Positions 11,152 through 22,226 of a stretch of DNA of 64,000 bases are shown here, piece after piece. The translations under genes were made by a program, and so were the position numbers. Numbering within the stretch: position 1 is the stretch's first letter; each line of letters starts with the position of its first letter. The notes under the pieces are model-generated. The model was not told the origin of the DNA. It did no database searches and saw nothing but the letters and a program-made list of their open reading frames with translations. This DNA comes from Paulownia fortunei (Eukaryota > Streptophyta > Magnoliopsida > Lamiales > Paulowniaceae). The stretch is taken from the NCBI GenBank assembly GCA_019321725.1, contig CM033115.1, positions 7,760,673 to 7,824,672 of the forward strand, given 5' to 3'.

Positions 11152-12800
11152 TCAGTTAAAAATGCCTTCTTTTGTACATAATATTTTTTTTATTGTACAC
11201 AAATCTTTCAAAAAATTGACACAAGGTGGAACTTGCTTGATTGCATCCGACAATGAAATATTAATCTTAACTTCTTTGAAAATTTCAAAGATTTCAGCAT
11301 TTAAGTTCAACTTTTCATTTGGTTGTAATTTTTGAGAAAAAAGAGCTAGAGGTGAGTAATTTTCTTTTTCATCATTTTCAAACTGACCTTCATTAAACTT
11401 ACCTTCATTATCAAGACTATTTCCATTCTTCATTTCTAAAGATGGATTAGAAACTTTCTCCTTGGAATGAATTGTCTTGTCAACAAATTTTCCTTTTTGA
11501 AGAGTTGTGACCGAATTAGCCTCCATGATTGAATTTTCACATGAAGAAGAAATATGACATTGAGTGGAAGGATTGGGTTGAGGTTGAGCAGAAAATTTAC
11601 CTTTTTCATAAGTATGCAAAGATGCTGTCAGTGTTAAAAGTGTGCTTTTGATCTCATTGATGGTTTATGAAGTCTGGTTATTGATGTTTGTTTATCCATG
11701 CATAAATTCTTGCAAAGTCTTCTCAAGGGATTTTGTATGTGGAACTAGATAAGAAGGAAAGTTTTGCGGCATATTGTGAATGTAGCGGCTAGGCATGGTT
11801 CTCATCTCGCCAACTAAAATTGGAATGATTTTTCTATTGTAGATTATAAGTTTTGAAAATGGAGAATGAAAAGGCATTTTGAATGTGTTCATGACATTTC
11901 CTTATGCTGAAATATTTGGGCATTTATTCGTGGAGTGTCCAACAAGTTCATAAATGCTATAAACTACTTCCTCTTGTACAGATATGATTTTCTTTACTTT
12001 TTTAAGTTCCACGGCCTTAACTTTTCTTATTAAACTAGCAATCCTAGCATTTAGATCATCTTCTTGACTAAGATAATAATTTACTTTATTACTATTAGCA
12101 AGATTAGACATAATAGAACCTTTAAAAGAATTAACACTATGGCATGATTGAGAGTTTTCTACAAAATGGTCTAGATATTCTAGGATTTCATCAGGTTCTT
12201 TATCAAGAAACTCACTATTACATATTGCTTCAATAAATTATTTTATTTCAGGAGTTAAACCTTCATAAAAGAAACTAAATAAGTGCTATTTTTTAAAACC
12301 ATGATATCGGCATGAATTTAACGAATCTTATATTTCCCAACATTGAAAGAAGGCTTCATTAGAATTTTGAGAAAATTTTTGGGATTATCTTTTCAAAGTA
12401 TTAGTTTTATGAGTTGGAATTAACTTTTGCAAAAATTTTGCATGCATTTCTTGCCAAGTGCCAACTGACCTAGGTTTTAAAGAGTTAAGCCAAGTTTTTG
12501 CTTTATCTTTTAAAGAGAAAAGAAATAATTTGAGTTTAACGATCTCATTTGTACAAGTTTGATCTTCAAAGTGGCACAAATTTCATCAAATTATTTCAAA
12601 TGTGAGTAAGGGCTTTCAGAGTCTAAGCTATCGAAATTAGGAAGTAAAAAGATCATACCTGGCTTGAATAAAAAATTATTTACATTGAGAGGAAAAATGA
12701 AACGAGAAGGAGAAGAATTTTGAGGAGGTTATAAATAATAACACATGGTACGCATCTGTTGATTTTCATCTTCATCCTAGACACTTTCATTTTCAACTAT
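11152..12800 (-). pseudogene. Athila-like gag, broken
   Basis: The capsid core is at about 12585-12130 minus: EIVKLKLFLFSLKDKAKTWL, TWQEM--KFLQKLIPTHKTN, then FFYEGLTPEIK and EFLDKEPDEILEYLDHF. It is followed at 12111-11902 by the LEALELKK-like coiled region and a knuckle remnant, VGHSTNKCP, whose first Cys positions are Tyr. At 11619-11152 is the EKGKFSAQPQPNPSTQ segment and the Athila-specific VNISLSDAIKQVP--VNFLKDL motif before protease. At least five stops or shifts break it. Confidence 0.85.
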
Positions 12801-12962
12801 GGTAAAAGTGTGTGGAGGTGACTCAAATAAATTTTCAAACAAAGTTTCAAAATTATTTCTAACTAAACGACGAGAATTATGACTATGATACCATATGAAC
12901 ATATAATCATACAATATTTACAAAGAAAAAAATATTTACAAATATGAATACTTATCTTGCCT

Positions 12963-12980
12963 TCCTCGACAATAACACCA
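12963..12980 (-). other. Decayed primer-binding site of the Athila-like element
   Basis: The minus strand reads TGGTGTTATTGTCGAGGA, 18 bases that lie six bases inside the LTR. The Athila/Tat primer-binding site that I know begins TGGCGCC. The differences from that consensus are all C-to-T or G-to-A. Position between LTR and gag supports the call. The primer tRNA is an inference. Confidence 0.7.
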
Positions 12981-12985
12981 AAACT

Positions 12986-14867
12986 TGCTACAACTTTAAT
13001 GTTGCAAACTCAAGTGTAGGTTGTATCAAGTAATAAATTTATCGGGAGTTCGAGGTCGATCCATAGGGAAGTTGTTTGAAGTTTTCTAATTTATATTTCT
13101 TAAAAGATGGGTTGAATATGGTTTTGAATATAAAGAAAAATTTATGTTATTACTAAGAAATCAAAGTAATTTAAGTATTGAGGATTATAGATCTGCTTTT
13201 GAGTTTTGGATAGATGAACGATTATTTATTATTGTTACCTCTTTTAAATGCTACAATTGGAATCCATATATAATGAAAGTTCCAATGCAAAGATGTTATC
13301 AAATAGCTCATGCATTAAGGTAATCATGATATTGTCTTATTATTTGCAAATTATATCTTAACACCAATACTTGTTTATGGGATCAAGTACTTATGCATAT
13401 CTTTTTATACAACAAATCAAGGTTTCACATTAGCAGTCGGTAGGGTAGAATGGTACAATAAGCTAAATGAACCAAAGTATTTATTATGCCATTGGTGATA
13501 CATATATCAAGAATCGCCACTAAACAAGGAGGGTTTCAATCAAAAATTAAAATACTAATACAACACACCTGAACATTTCGTACTTTTATAACCATTTCTC
13601 TTCCTCTATCAAGAGCTTCACCCTTTGTCCTCAACTTAAATAAAATTTAGAAAGACATAATAAAAGTAGAAAAGACTAAAAATAAAAGAGAAACTAGAAA
13701 ATACATTTCTATTACTATTAGAAAACTTACATTACTACTAGAAAACTTAGCCTAAACAAATACAACAATAAAACTTTCTTTCCCCCAATAAGGGTTTTTG
13801 TGTAGTAAATGCCATCCAAGAGCCCCTATTATAATAGACGAGTGCCTAGATTAGCATCTCCAAATTCACTCCAAATGCACTCTAAATTAACTTCAAATGT
13901 GATCTAAATTCACATGTTCTTTTCATATCCAAAATTTGTCATCTATATTTTCTCCATGCAATCAACTAATTTTATATGTGATCAACATGAAAGTATTTGT
14001 CCTTTATCTTCATTGTCCAACTTGAATCACCTGATTCTAACCACAAGGGAGAAAGTTATATTTGATTTAAGAAGATGTGTCAGCATAGATAGATTCCTTC
14101 CACTGCTCTTACTTATTCTTCTATAATCAAGGATAAATTAAGTTAAGCTTTCCATAAGAAAGTTATAGTTCTATATCTTGGCTTTCTAATGAAGTAAGAT
14201 TCAAGTCTATAGGGCTTTTGAGCTTAGGGTTATGCCCAAAATACCAAAATTGCACAAGTTTAAAAATATGCTAATTTTGAGCCTAACAATCACTTGTAGA
14301 GTCCAAGCGATTTCTTGCATATATTTATTTATTTAATAACCCAGGTTCTAGGCTTCGCCTGACTAATCCAGAGAGAGAATAGCCTTCTCCCCTAGTTCAC
14401 CCTATACACACTCGGGTTGGATGTTCGCATTAGTTTTTCCCTCCCTTTGGATTAACCTACAACACGGCAAGGGATCCTCGGAGGGGCTGATACAGGCATG
14501 CTATACTCCTGCCACCAAAGGGATTCAAACCCACGATTCTCATATTTTCTCCCTTTGTGTCATACCACTACGCCATGCTTGTAGGGGCAATTTCTTGCAT
14601 ATATTTTGATCTATACATGATGGACTTAGGCAAAAATGACCATTTTCTTCTAATAATGATGCTTTTTTTATTCCATTAAAATATTAACTCAACACTTGCT
14701 CACGAAACGTGTTGCCTTCTTCAGTTTTATTTTGGTTCTTTTTAATTTCTTTTTGTTCATTGATACCCTAACACAAAATATTAATTAAACTATAATATTA
14801 AAAAAACTAGAGCAAGAAAAGTATAAAGGATTTGATACAAAAAATATATCAAAATATGCACTTATCT
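12986..14867 (-). repeat. Athila/Tat-like LTR copy 1
   Basis: On the minus strand it begins AGATAAGTGC (consensus TGATAAGTGC) and ends GTTGTAGCA. It aligns with 17135-18655 over nearly its whole length, for example the GCACTTATC end, the AGAGCCCCTAT--ATA block and the GATGGGTTGAATA-type block. A polypurine stretch lies just outside its 5' end (14868-14880) and a PBS just outside its 3' end, so it acts as 3' LTR to one internal region and 5' LTR to another. A SINE interrupts it at 14325-14589. Confidence 0.85.
14325..14589 (-). mobile_element. tRNA-derived SINE inside LTR copy 1
   Basis: On the minus strand the element starts TGCCCCTACAAGC at 14589 and carries a Pol III A box TGGCGTAGTGGTA (14575-14563). 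About 32 bases later comes a B box in the GGTTTGAATCC region (14531-14521). It ends in an AT-rich tail of AAATAAATAAAT type (14340-14325). It is flanked by a 15-base direct repeat ATTTCTTGCATATAT at 14310-14324 and 14590-14604. The sister LTR at 17135-18655 has the same target once and uninterrupted (about 18409). I do not recognise the SINE family name. Confidence 0.9.
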
Positions 14868-14880
14868 AATTCCCTCACAC
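14868..14880 (-). other. Polypurine tract next to LTR copy 1
   Basis: The minus strand reads AAGTGTGAGGGAATT immediately before the LTR start. A purine tract in this position primes plus-strand DNA synthesis, and the AAGTGTG-GGGAATT form is typical of Tat/LARD-type elements. Upstream of it on the minus strand is the equally typical GATGAGCAAGGGTTAAG stretch. This shows that the region to its right (14868-17134) is the 3' internal part of an element whose 3' LTR is 12986-14867. Confidence 0.65.
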
Positions 14881-16539
14881 TTAACCCTTGCTCATCCTCG
14901 GGCAAGCCCAAATCAATGCTAAACTAATCTACTTTCATAGGAAATCATGATTGCATTTAGAATATACAACAAGCCTTTAAACCCCTAGATGACCCATAGA
15001 GGACGAGTTATAGTCCCGTGAGAGTTTTCAATGGTAATACCCACAAACATCTATAATAACTAACTTTCAACCATTATTCTCAAGAAGCAACAAAGTAATA
15101 TGGAAATGAAATCAAACAAGTATGAAATCTAACCCTTAGTCATTCAAAAGTCAATACATTTACGCAATAAACATACTCAAGTGTATGTTTGTGAATAGTT
15201 AATGTCAACAATGATGAAATCATGCATGCTTCAAATAAGTGAATTCCTATAGAACCTCACAAAAACCATCACTCAATCTTTAATGAAAGAGTTAAATATC
15301 ATAGATTTTTTCTGTGGTATAAATCTCCATTACACTAAAGGCACCACACAAAATCAAAAAGTCTTCAACAAAGGTTGTAATCGATCCAAAGCGTAGTGAT
15401 GCAGCTAAGAAATAAAATGATAGGATTCAACCAAATTCATGGGATTATAGACAAAGTTTATTATTGAAGAATTCTCATACTTCACGAATTTCAATATTGG
15501 GGCCTGTTATTATTAAATTAGACCCTTCTTCATCATTCTTTTTGATTTTGCAACATCTCTTTTTTATTTTCAACTCGTAATATTTTTAACACTTTGCAAT
15601 TATTTTTTTTTGTTTTTTGTTTTTTGTTTTTTTTTTGGTATTCCAACCCAAATTTCTTTGCAGCTCACCTTGTCAATGAAATATCTCTTAAACTTTAAAT
15701 TATTTTTAGAACAAGAGTAGGATAATAATGTATTTAGGCTAGGTAAGAAGATATGGTTACTAAAAAAAATAATTTATTTATTAAAAGGCTCAAAGTGGCT
15801 CACTATGGGGATATTCTTTTGGAAATTACATGGGGAACAAGTTGATTTGGCCATGGTGCTAGAAAGCCTATTGCCCTAATTATTTTTTAAGTGGTGCTCA
15901 ATTAGTCGTTTGCCTCGATAAATCAAAAGAAAAGTTCTAATACTGAACCCCTTCATGTCGAAAATCCAAGTTATGATTAAAGCAAGGGCGTCAAAACTAC
16001 CTACTATAACATGCTTGTCTCGACACTGAAGAACATAACTATTTCTGTAAAAAGATTTGAGTATAATTATTATAAAAATATATTAACCAAAAAACAAAAT
16101 AAAAATCCAAAATAACACTCATAATCAATCAAACCATATTATCCATGCTTAATTTTAATCATTGAAGTTAGAAGAATATCTACTACTCAAAAAATTGATA
16201 ATTCACAAACTTGCCATGTTAAGCAAAAAAAAGAGTGTGTCTTAGGAGTGTTACAGTTACCCTTTACTCCGCCACCCATTTTCATGATTTCACTAGATCC
16301 AAAAGAAAACATGTAAGATTTTTTTTTCAAAAAAATAAAAATAAAAAGACACACATTGAACACATAAAATATAATATCAACTATCCCCTCCCCTAACCTA
16401 ATCGAGACATTATCCCCAATGTTGAAAATAGATAGAAAAGTAGAGTTTAGAAGATATTACCTGAAATGTAACTTATTGAAAAATAAAGTTGAAACAACAT
16501 AATATATACACTATTAGTTGAAACCATTAAGGATAAGTT

Positions 16540-17119
16540 TCAAAAGCTGAAAGTCAAATTCATTTTATGTTTTTGACCATTGTCCTTGTGGGACCAGTCC
16601 ACACGAGCCAATGCTGGATTAAGTTCTGACACATATGCTAGAAGTTGATCAATCAGTTTATGAGGTGTTGGAGTAGAAATGAAAATTCATCTCTCAGATA
16701 ATGAAATAAAACTTTTTCTACAGCATGATCTACAAAAGATAACAAACCATCAAAGAAACCATTAACATTAAGAATACTTATAGGTTTTTGGTAAATGTTG
16801 AGTTGTACCTAAGAGACAACTTCGAATAATTCCTCTAGTATACCAAAACTGTCAGGTAGAGTGATGAATACATTCACATTGTTTAATATGTTAGGCATTC
16901 TGTCCTAAATATATGATATTTTTAGCTCATCTTCAATAGTCATACTTGTGATATTATGTATTGTTAAAAATTTTGGGATAATTTCTAAAACTTTTAACCC
17001 CTCCTACATAAGCAGAAGTAACAACACTCCCTATTAACCACCCCAGACTGCCTTCCCCATATACTAAATGAATCTTTCTTTCTCCTAAGATTCTACCAAG
17101 GTTACTGGCTACCCCTTCT
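16540..17119 (-). pseudogene. LOG-like: LONELY GUY (LOG)-type cytokinin phosphoribohydrolase pseudogene, intronless
   Basis: LOG enzymes release active cytokinin from its riboside 5'-monophosphate. Minus-strand frames read GVASNLGRILGERKIHLVYG, then SAYVGG, IEDELKISYI, RMPNILNNVNVFITLPDS, and FGILEELFEVVS, a damaged form of the catalytic PGGxGTxEE motif that keeps both Glu. After a stop come [20 protein letters not shown] and [12 protein letters not shown] frameshift leads to IDQLLAYVSELNPALARVDW and a natural-looking stop at 16542-16540. About the first 40 residues are missing. Plant LOG genes have several introns; none of intron size is present. It lies between LTRs, so it was probably reverse-transcribed and captured. 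Confidence 0.85.
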
Positions 17120-17134
17120 ATTTTTTTTTTTTTT

Positions 17135-18655
17135 GAGGTCGATCTACAAAGAAGTTGTTTGAAGTTTTTGGGTTTATATTTCTTAAAAGATGGGCTGGAT
17201 GTTGTTTACAAAATAAAAAAAAATTTATGCTATAACTAAGAAATCAAAGTAATATAAGTACTGAGTACTAGGGACCCACTCTTGAGTTTTGGATAGAAGA
17301 ACGTTTATTTGTTCTTTTTACCTCTTTTAAATGCCACAATTAGAATCTATACATAATGAAGGCTTCAATGAAAATATGTTATCAAATAACTCGTGCATTA
17401 AAGTAATCATGATATTGTCTTACTGTTTCCAAATTAATCTTAACACCAATACTTGTTTATGGGATCAAGTATTTATGCACACGTTTGTATACAACAAATC
17501 AAGATTTCACATTAGCAGTCGATGGGGTAGAACCATACAATATGCTAAATGAATCCAGATATTTGTTATGCCATTGGTGATACATAAATCAAGAATCACC
17601 ACTAAACAAGGAGGGTTTCAATCAAAAATTAAAATAATAGCACAACACACTTGAACATTATGCACCTTTATAACTGTTCTTCTTCCTCCATCAAGAGATT
17701 TACCCTTTTTTTTTTAGTTTAAACAAAATTTAGAAAGATATAATAAAAGTAGAAAATACTAAAAATAGAAGAGAAGCTAGAAAATATATTTCTATTACTA
17801 CTAAAAAACTTACATTACTATTAGAAAACTTAGTCTAAAGAAAGACAATAATAAAAGTTTATTTCCCCCTATAAGGGTTTTTGTATGTTAAATGCCATCC
17901 AAGAGCCCCTATTTATAGTAGAAGAGTGTCTAGATTGACATCTCCAAATTCACTCAAAATGCGCTCCAAATTAACTTCAAATATGATCTAAATTCATATA
18001 TCATTTTCACATCCAAATTTTATCATCTATTGTTCCTCTATGCAATCAGTTGATTTTGGAAAAGTAATTAATATGAAAGTTGTAGATTTTCCTTTAACTT
18101 CATTTTTCAACTTGAATCATTTAATTTCAACCACTAGGGAGAAAGTTATGCTTTATTTAAAGAGATATGTCAGTATAGATAGATTCCTTCCATTGCTCTT
18201 AATTAGATGAATGTTCTACTATAATTAAGGTTAAATTGGGCTAAACTTCCAACAATAAAGTTGTAGTTTTTTCTCTTGGCTTTCAAATAAGATAAGATTT
18301 AGGTCCATAGGGCTCTTGAACGTGGAGTTATACCGAAAATATCAAAACTACATAAGTATGAAAACATGATGATTTTGAGTCCAACAATCACTAGTAAAGT
18401 CCAAGTAATTTCTTGCATATATTTTGATCTATACATGATAGATTTAGACAAAAATAACCCTTTTCTTTTAATTGTGATGCATTTTATTTCTCACGAAACA
18501 TATTACCTTCTTCCGTTTTATTTTGACTCTTTTTGATCTCTTTCTATTCATTAATTCTCTAACATAAAACATTAATAAAACTATAATTTTACAAGAATAA
18601 AATAAAAAATATAAATGATTTGATACAAAAAATATATCAAAATATGCACTTATCA
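17135..18655 (-). repeat. Athila/Tat-like LTR copy 2
   Basis: It aligns with LTR copy 1 from GAGGTCGATC (17135) to GCACTTATCA (18655), including the full TGATAAGTGC start on the minus strand. About 75 bases of its 3' end are missing at the poly-T boundary. It lacks the SINE, which makes it the empty-site reference. Both copies carry many small differences, so neither is recent. Confidence 0.85.
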
Positions 18656-19828
18656 CCTGTATATCATAATAAGTAATTAAACAAAAATAAAGATAATTTG
18701 GCTTACTAATTGGAACTCTTCGTCACTCACCTCATTCTATCATGGTGAGATTTATAGGTTATACACAATTAGGGTTATAAAATACTCATGTATTTATTTA
18801 TAAAGTGATATATTAGATTAATAATTCTTGAGGTTATCTGGAAAAAAATTTAATGATTGAATTTGTTAGATTGACCGAGTATGTCAGCGCTTTTCATTTT
18901 CATTCTCATTACTCTAATTTTGAATATCACCATATGATTCATCATTACTTAGTAGAATGAGTGAATGATCTAGGCTGTTTTGGAGTTACATGATTTGAAA
19001 TTTTTTTGGTCAAAGTAGGAAGTTAATAAGAAAAATAAATTTAGATTTCATCACTAGTCATCAATTATGAATGGATGTGTAGACTATTGGGATAAACTTG
19101 TATAGATTTTAATGATGAATAGGTTAAAATAAGTTAGACCTCTCAAAACTCTTGAACTTTTCTATTTTGTTATGATCAAATATAGAAGCTATTTTTTGAA
19201 AAGTAAATATTAGTAAATTCAAGACAAAACAAAAGAGTCTAATTAAAACATATGATCAAATCAATGATAAAGGCTTTATAACCAAGACAATGGGTCCAAG
19301 ACCAAAGTTGAGAACTTAGCAAGGCTAAGGTCTTCAGTGGAGTGAGGAGAGAGTTAGGCAGTAAGAAGCAAGAGCCACAAAGAGATTGGTACTGCCAGAT
19401 AAAGACACAGCTTAATAGTCAAGTGAGGATTACCCCAAGTATATAACAAAGTTCAAGACTATAGTAGAAGACTTAATTGTGTTAAGGTTTTTTGTAGAGT
19501 AAGGAATGGTGCGATCTATAAGGAGTTGAACACATAGCTATCACCTTATACTGATCAACTACTAGCAACTAAAGAAAATAGACACAAAAATAAAGATATC
19601 GGTACAAAAAGGATAATGGATTACAACTTTGTACTACCTAACTTATAGACAAAGGTGTGCAAGTAAACAAAAGGAATAGGTAAAAATTTGAAGGTCTACA
19701 AAAGGATTTGAAAAAGAAGAAGCCAAGCACACGAAAGACAAAAAGAAACATACGAGAGATTAGAGATAAAGAATATTAAAAAATCCTTTGAAAGTTCAAT
19801 AATCCAAAACTCTCTTCACTCATCTCTC
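18656..19828. other. Unassigned AT-rich segment
   Basis: I see no convincing coding sequence, LTR end or PBS here. 19130-19560 is somewhat more GC-rich and purine-rich on the plus strand and resembles retrotransposon untranslated sequence. I could not tie it to any other copy in the window. Confidence 0.5.
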
Positions 19829-22226
19829 TATTGGGTTTGCATGGTTCAAGGATATATGACGCAATAAAAAAAATATTTTTTAATCAAACATATAGAATAC
19901 ATGCAAAACCTACGTATCCTGTTGCTCTGCATTGGGTCGGGTATTTGATAATAAAACTAGTATAGGAAGTTAAGGATTATACCTTTAAATGCTTCCTGTT
20001 GTTGACGAGGATTTGAAACGATTCAAGTTATTTTCTCTCTGTGTCCATCAAGTCCATATTGTAATTCCAAACTTTAGTGATAGAATCGATACACATACAA
20101 CTCCACGTGTTTTACATCTAAATATATTCACACTTGGAATATTTGCTCGCTATCGAATTCTATGTTAGTAATACAAATTCGGTTATTCTACCTATAGTGT
20201 GTTGTATTTGGAATAATTGAACATACAACAATTATATATTTTTGTTATTTTGATTTCAATTCCTAATTCAATTTGTAAAAGAGGAATCAAGAATCAAATC
20301 AAGTCCAAGGAATTCTAGAAGGGGCCTGTTTTAGGGAGGGAGACGGTGCACGATTTTGAGCCTTTTTTGGATGCAAGAAAAAAATATTTTTTTTCTTGTT
20401 TGTGTGCTGGAAATTTTCAGTAGAAAATTGGACAAAGTCAGGTGCCTCTGACCCTGTAATGGCCGTGCATTTTGGCCTTTTATTAGCCCAGGTGTACATC
20501 ATCTTCGACTCTAAGCCCTTTTTTAAGGACTTTCCGTTTTTTCCATGTCTAGGAGTTGAATTCAAAGTCTAATTTCTATTACATCAAGCCCATTACAAAT
20601 AGACCTAATTCAAACTAATTAATTAGGTTCAATTTAATTAATTTATTAAATTAAATTTATATATCTCATGAATTATTTCAAGCCCATATAATTACTTGAT
20701 TCAATCAGTTAATTATTTATTTTAATTGATTTTTTTTAATCTACTTAGATCAAGTTCAAGTAACTAACCAATTCAACACTAAAATATGTCTCATATCAAG
20801 TAACTAATCAATTCAACACTAGAATTAATTTAATATCTACAAATTTATTAGGCCTAATTTAATTTATTCAATCAATTAACTAAACCAATTCAACACTTCA
20901 ATTATTTTCACTAACCCAATAATTTGATCAAATCCCAAACAAGAAATGAACTTATCAAAGTGTATAATTTCTTAAATTCACCATTAAGCTAATAGAAGAT
21001 TTATCTAATTAATTAATCCAATCAATTAATTATTTTACAATTAATCCATTAATTTTAGGAACCGAAAAGAATGATTAGCGTCTAGCAAAGATGAAGACCT
21101 AGATATAATGAAATAGAGAAGCTTTCAATCGCAAGTACCACTAAAATATGCTCCTCCTATCAATTAATTTTCAATTGAGTTTAGAGAATAATTTATTAAC
21201 AAAAAACACAATTCCTAGCCATTTGACTTGACGGTCTAGAAATTTTGGCAGGTTATTGTAACTTCAGTGCTGCCGCAGCACTTCTCAGTGTCACGACAAC
21301 AATTTTTCTGGGAACATTGGCATGTACAATGAATTAGGTGCCACATCTCCACCATGCAGCACCTTGGAGCCTGGAAGTTCGAATTTACAAATTGAATTGA
21401 GCTGGAACGCCTCTTTTCAGAGCCGCAACACAGGACATGGAACGCCAAATATCCTTTTTTTGGCCTTTTCATCTTTATCATTTCATAAAACTTTAGTTTT
21501 GCTTGTAAAGGGAGCAGTACTCTTTATTTATGATTCCTACATAAACATTCTTTATATTTTTTTTTTGGTATTTTAATTATTAGGTAGGAGTTTATGTCAA
21601 ATTCCCCACCAAGCCACAGACTGCTCTAACCAAAAATGAAATAAAATTCACTTATCATTCGACTCAATGAATAAATTAGAATTTCATGAACTAATAAAAA
21701 ATAATTTTTAGTTACTTGACTTGATGAACAAATTAGAATTTTTTTTCCTAATTTTCATCCAACCTTAACTGAGGATTTTCAAAATTAATTAAGGTAAAAA
21801 TATAGGAGATTTACCTATTTATCTAGATTGTAGTTAGTTAAATAAGGAATGAATAATATACAGTATTTAATGCATAGTAGTATATTATACATTTTTGTTA
21901 AAAGTTACGGTAATAAAATCAATCCAAAAATACAAAAATAGATAACATACAAATCTGTAGATATATAGGTACAATAAGAATGTCAAAGATTTGTTGGGAG
22001 CAAAAAATACACAGCTTATTTTAATATTATTGTTGGGTTCACTCATCCTATGACACATGTTGTAGCGGAGTTTATTATTTCACATAGCAAACACATCACA
22101 TTTGAACAAATGTATCTTGGAATCATTGCGACTAGATCGGTTATACAATTTAATACCTAGTGTGGGAAAAGTTTTATGATAACACTTCCAATTGAAGACG
22201 ATGTATGAAACGACACAAGTCACCAC
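19829..22226 (-). repeat. Minus-strand copia LTR remnants with a short internal piece
   Basis: Minus-strand reading gives an LTR end of about 200 bases (22226-22026, ending GTGAACCCAACA). A heavily decayed PBS-like ATAATATTAAAATA and about 150 further bases follow. From about 21870 there is a second, 5'-truncated LTR that ends ...AACCCAATA at 19829. The second part matches the plus-strand copia LTRs in layout: TTGGATGAAAATTAG near 21760, a long AATTAATT block at 20580-21060, and an ACCCAATA end. The piece at 22026-22226 meets the plus-strand LTR at 22227 head to head. Confidence 0.6.

Larger units (their letters stand above)
10084..14867 (-). mobile_element. Athila/Tat-like Ty3/gypsy relic: 5' LTR, PBS, gag, protease, RT start
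   Basis: On the minus strand this runs from an LTR (14867-12986) through a decayed primer-binding site (12980-12963), gag (about 12800-11152) and protease (about 11120-10550) to the first part of RT (10452-10084). It ends where a family-B LTR begins. The gag and protease signatures and the RT lead-in (LKPLP, then AIGWTI--IKGI-P, then RRLNP and SKWVSP-) are those of the Athila lineage. The rest of pol and a matching 3' LTR are missing here. All frames are broken. Confidence 0.85.
14868..17134 (-). mobile_element. Internal 3' region of a second Tat/LARD-like element
   Basis: This region lies between two LTR copies in the same orientation. Next to LTR copy 1 it has the polypurine tract and a GC-richer CTCATCCTCGGGCAAGCCC stretch. 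At 15540-15660 it has a long T-rich run on the plus strand. It has no recognisable gag or pol. The part nearest the second LTR is the LOG pseudogene (16540-17119), separated from the LTR by 14 T residues on the plus strand. I infer a non-autonomous element that picked up host sequence. 14880-16540 otherwise shows no coding sequence. Confidence 0.6.

Noticed and set aside
14521..14575. tRNA gene suggested by A and B boxes
   Set aside because: No acceptor stem or anticodon arm can be drawn; direct repeats, tail and empty site show a SINE.
20299..20565. Minus-strand 88-codon open frame
   Set aside because: Falls inside a copia-type LTR remnant and has no family motif; judged chance.
21236..21576. 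Overlapping 81- and 84-codon frames on both strands, one Cys-rich
   Set aside because: Sits in LTR-type sequence; Cys pattern fits no known zinc motif and both strands are equally open.
21617..21632. Possible minus-strand LTR start TGGTTAGAGCAG
   Set aside because: Resembles the copia LTR start, but LTR-type similarity continues past it to about 21870 and no target duplication matches.
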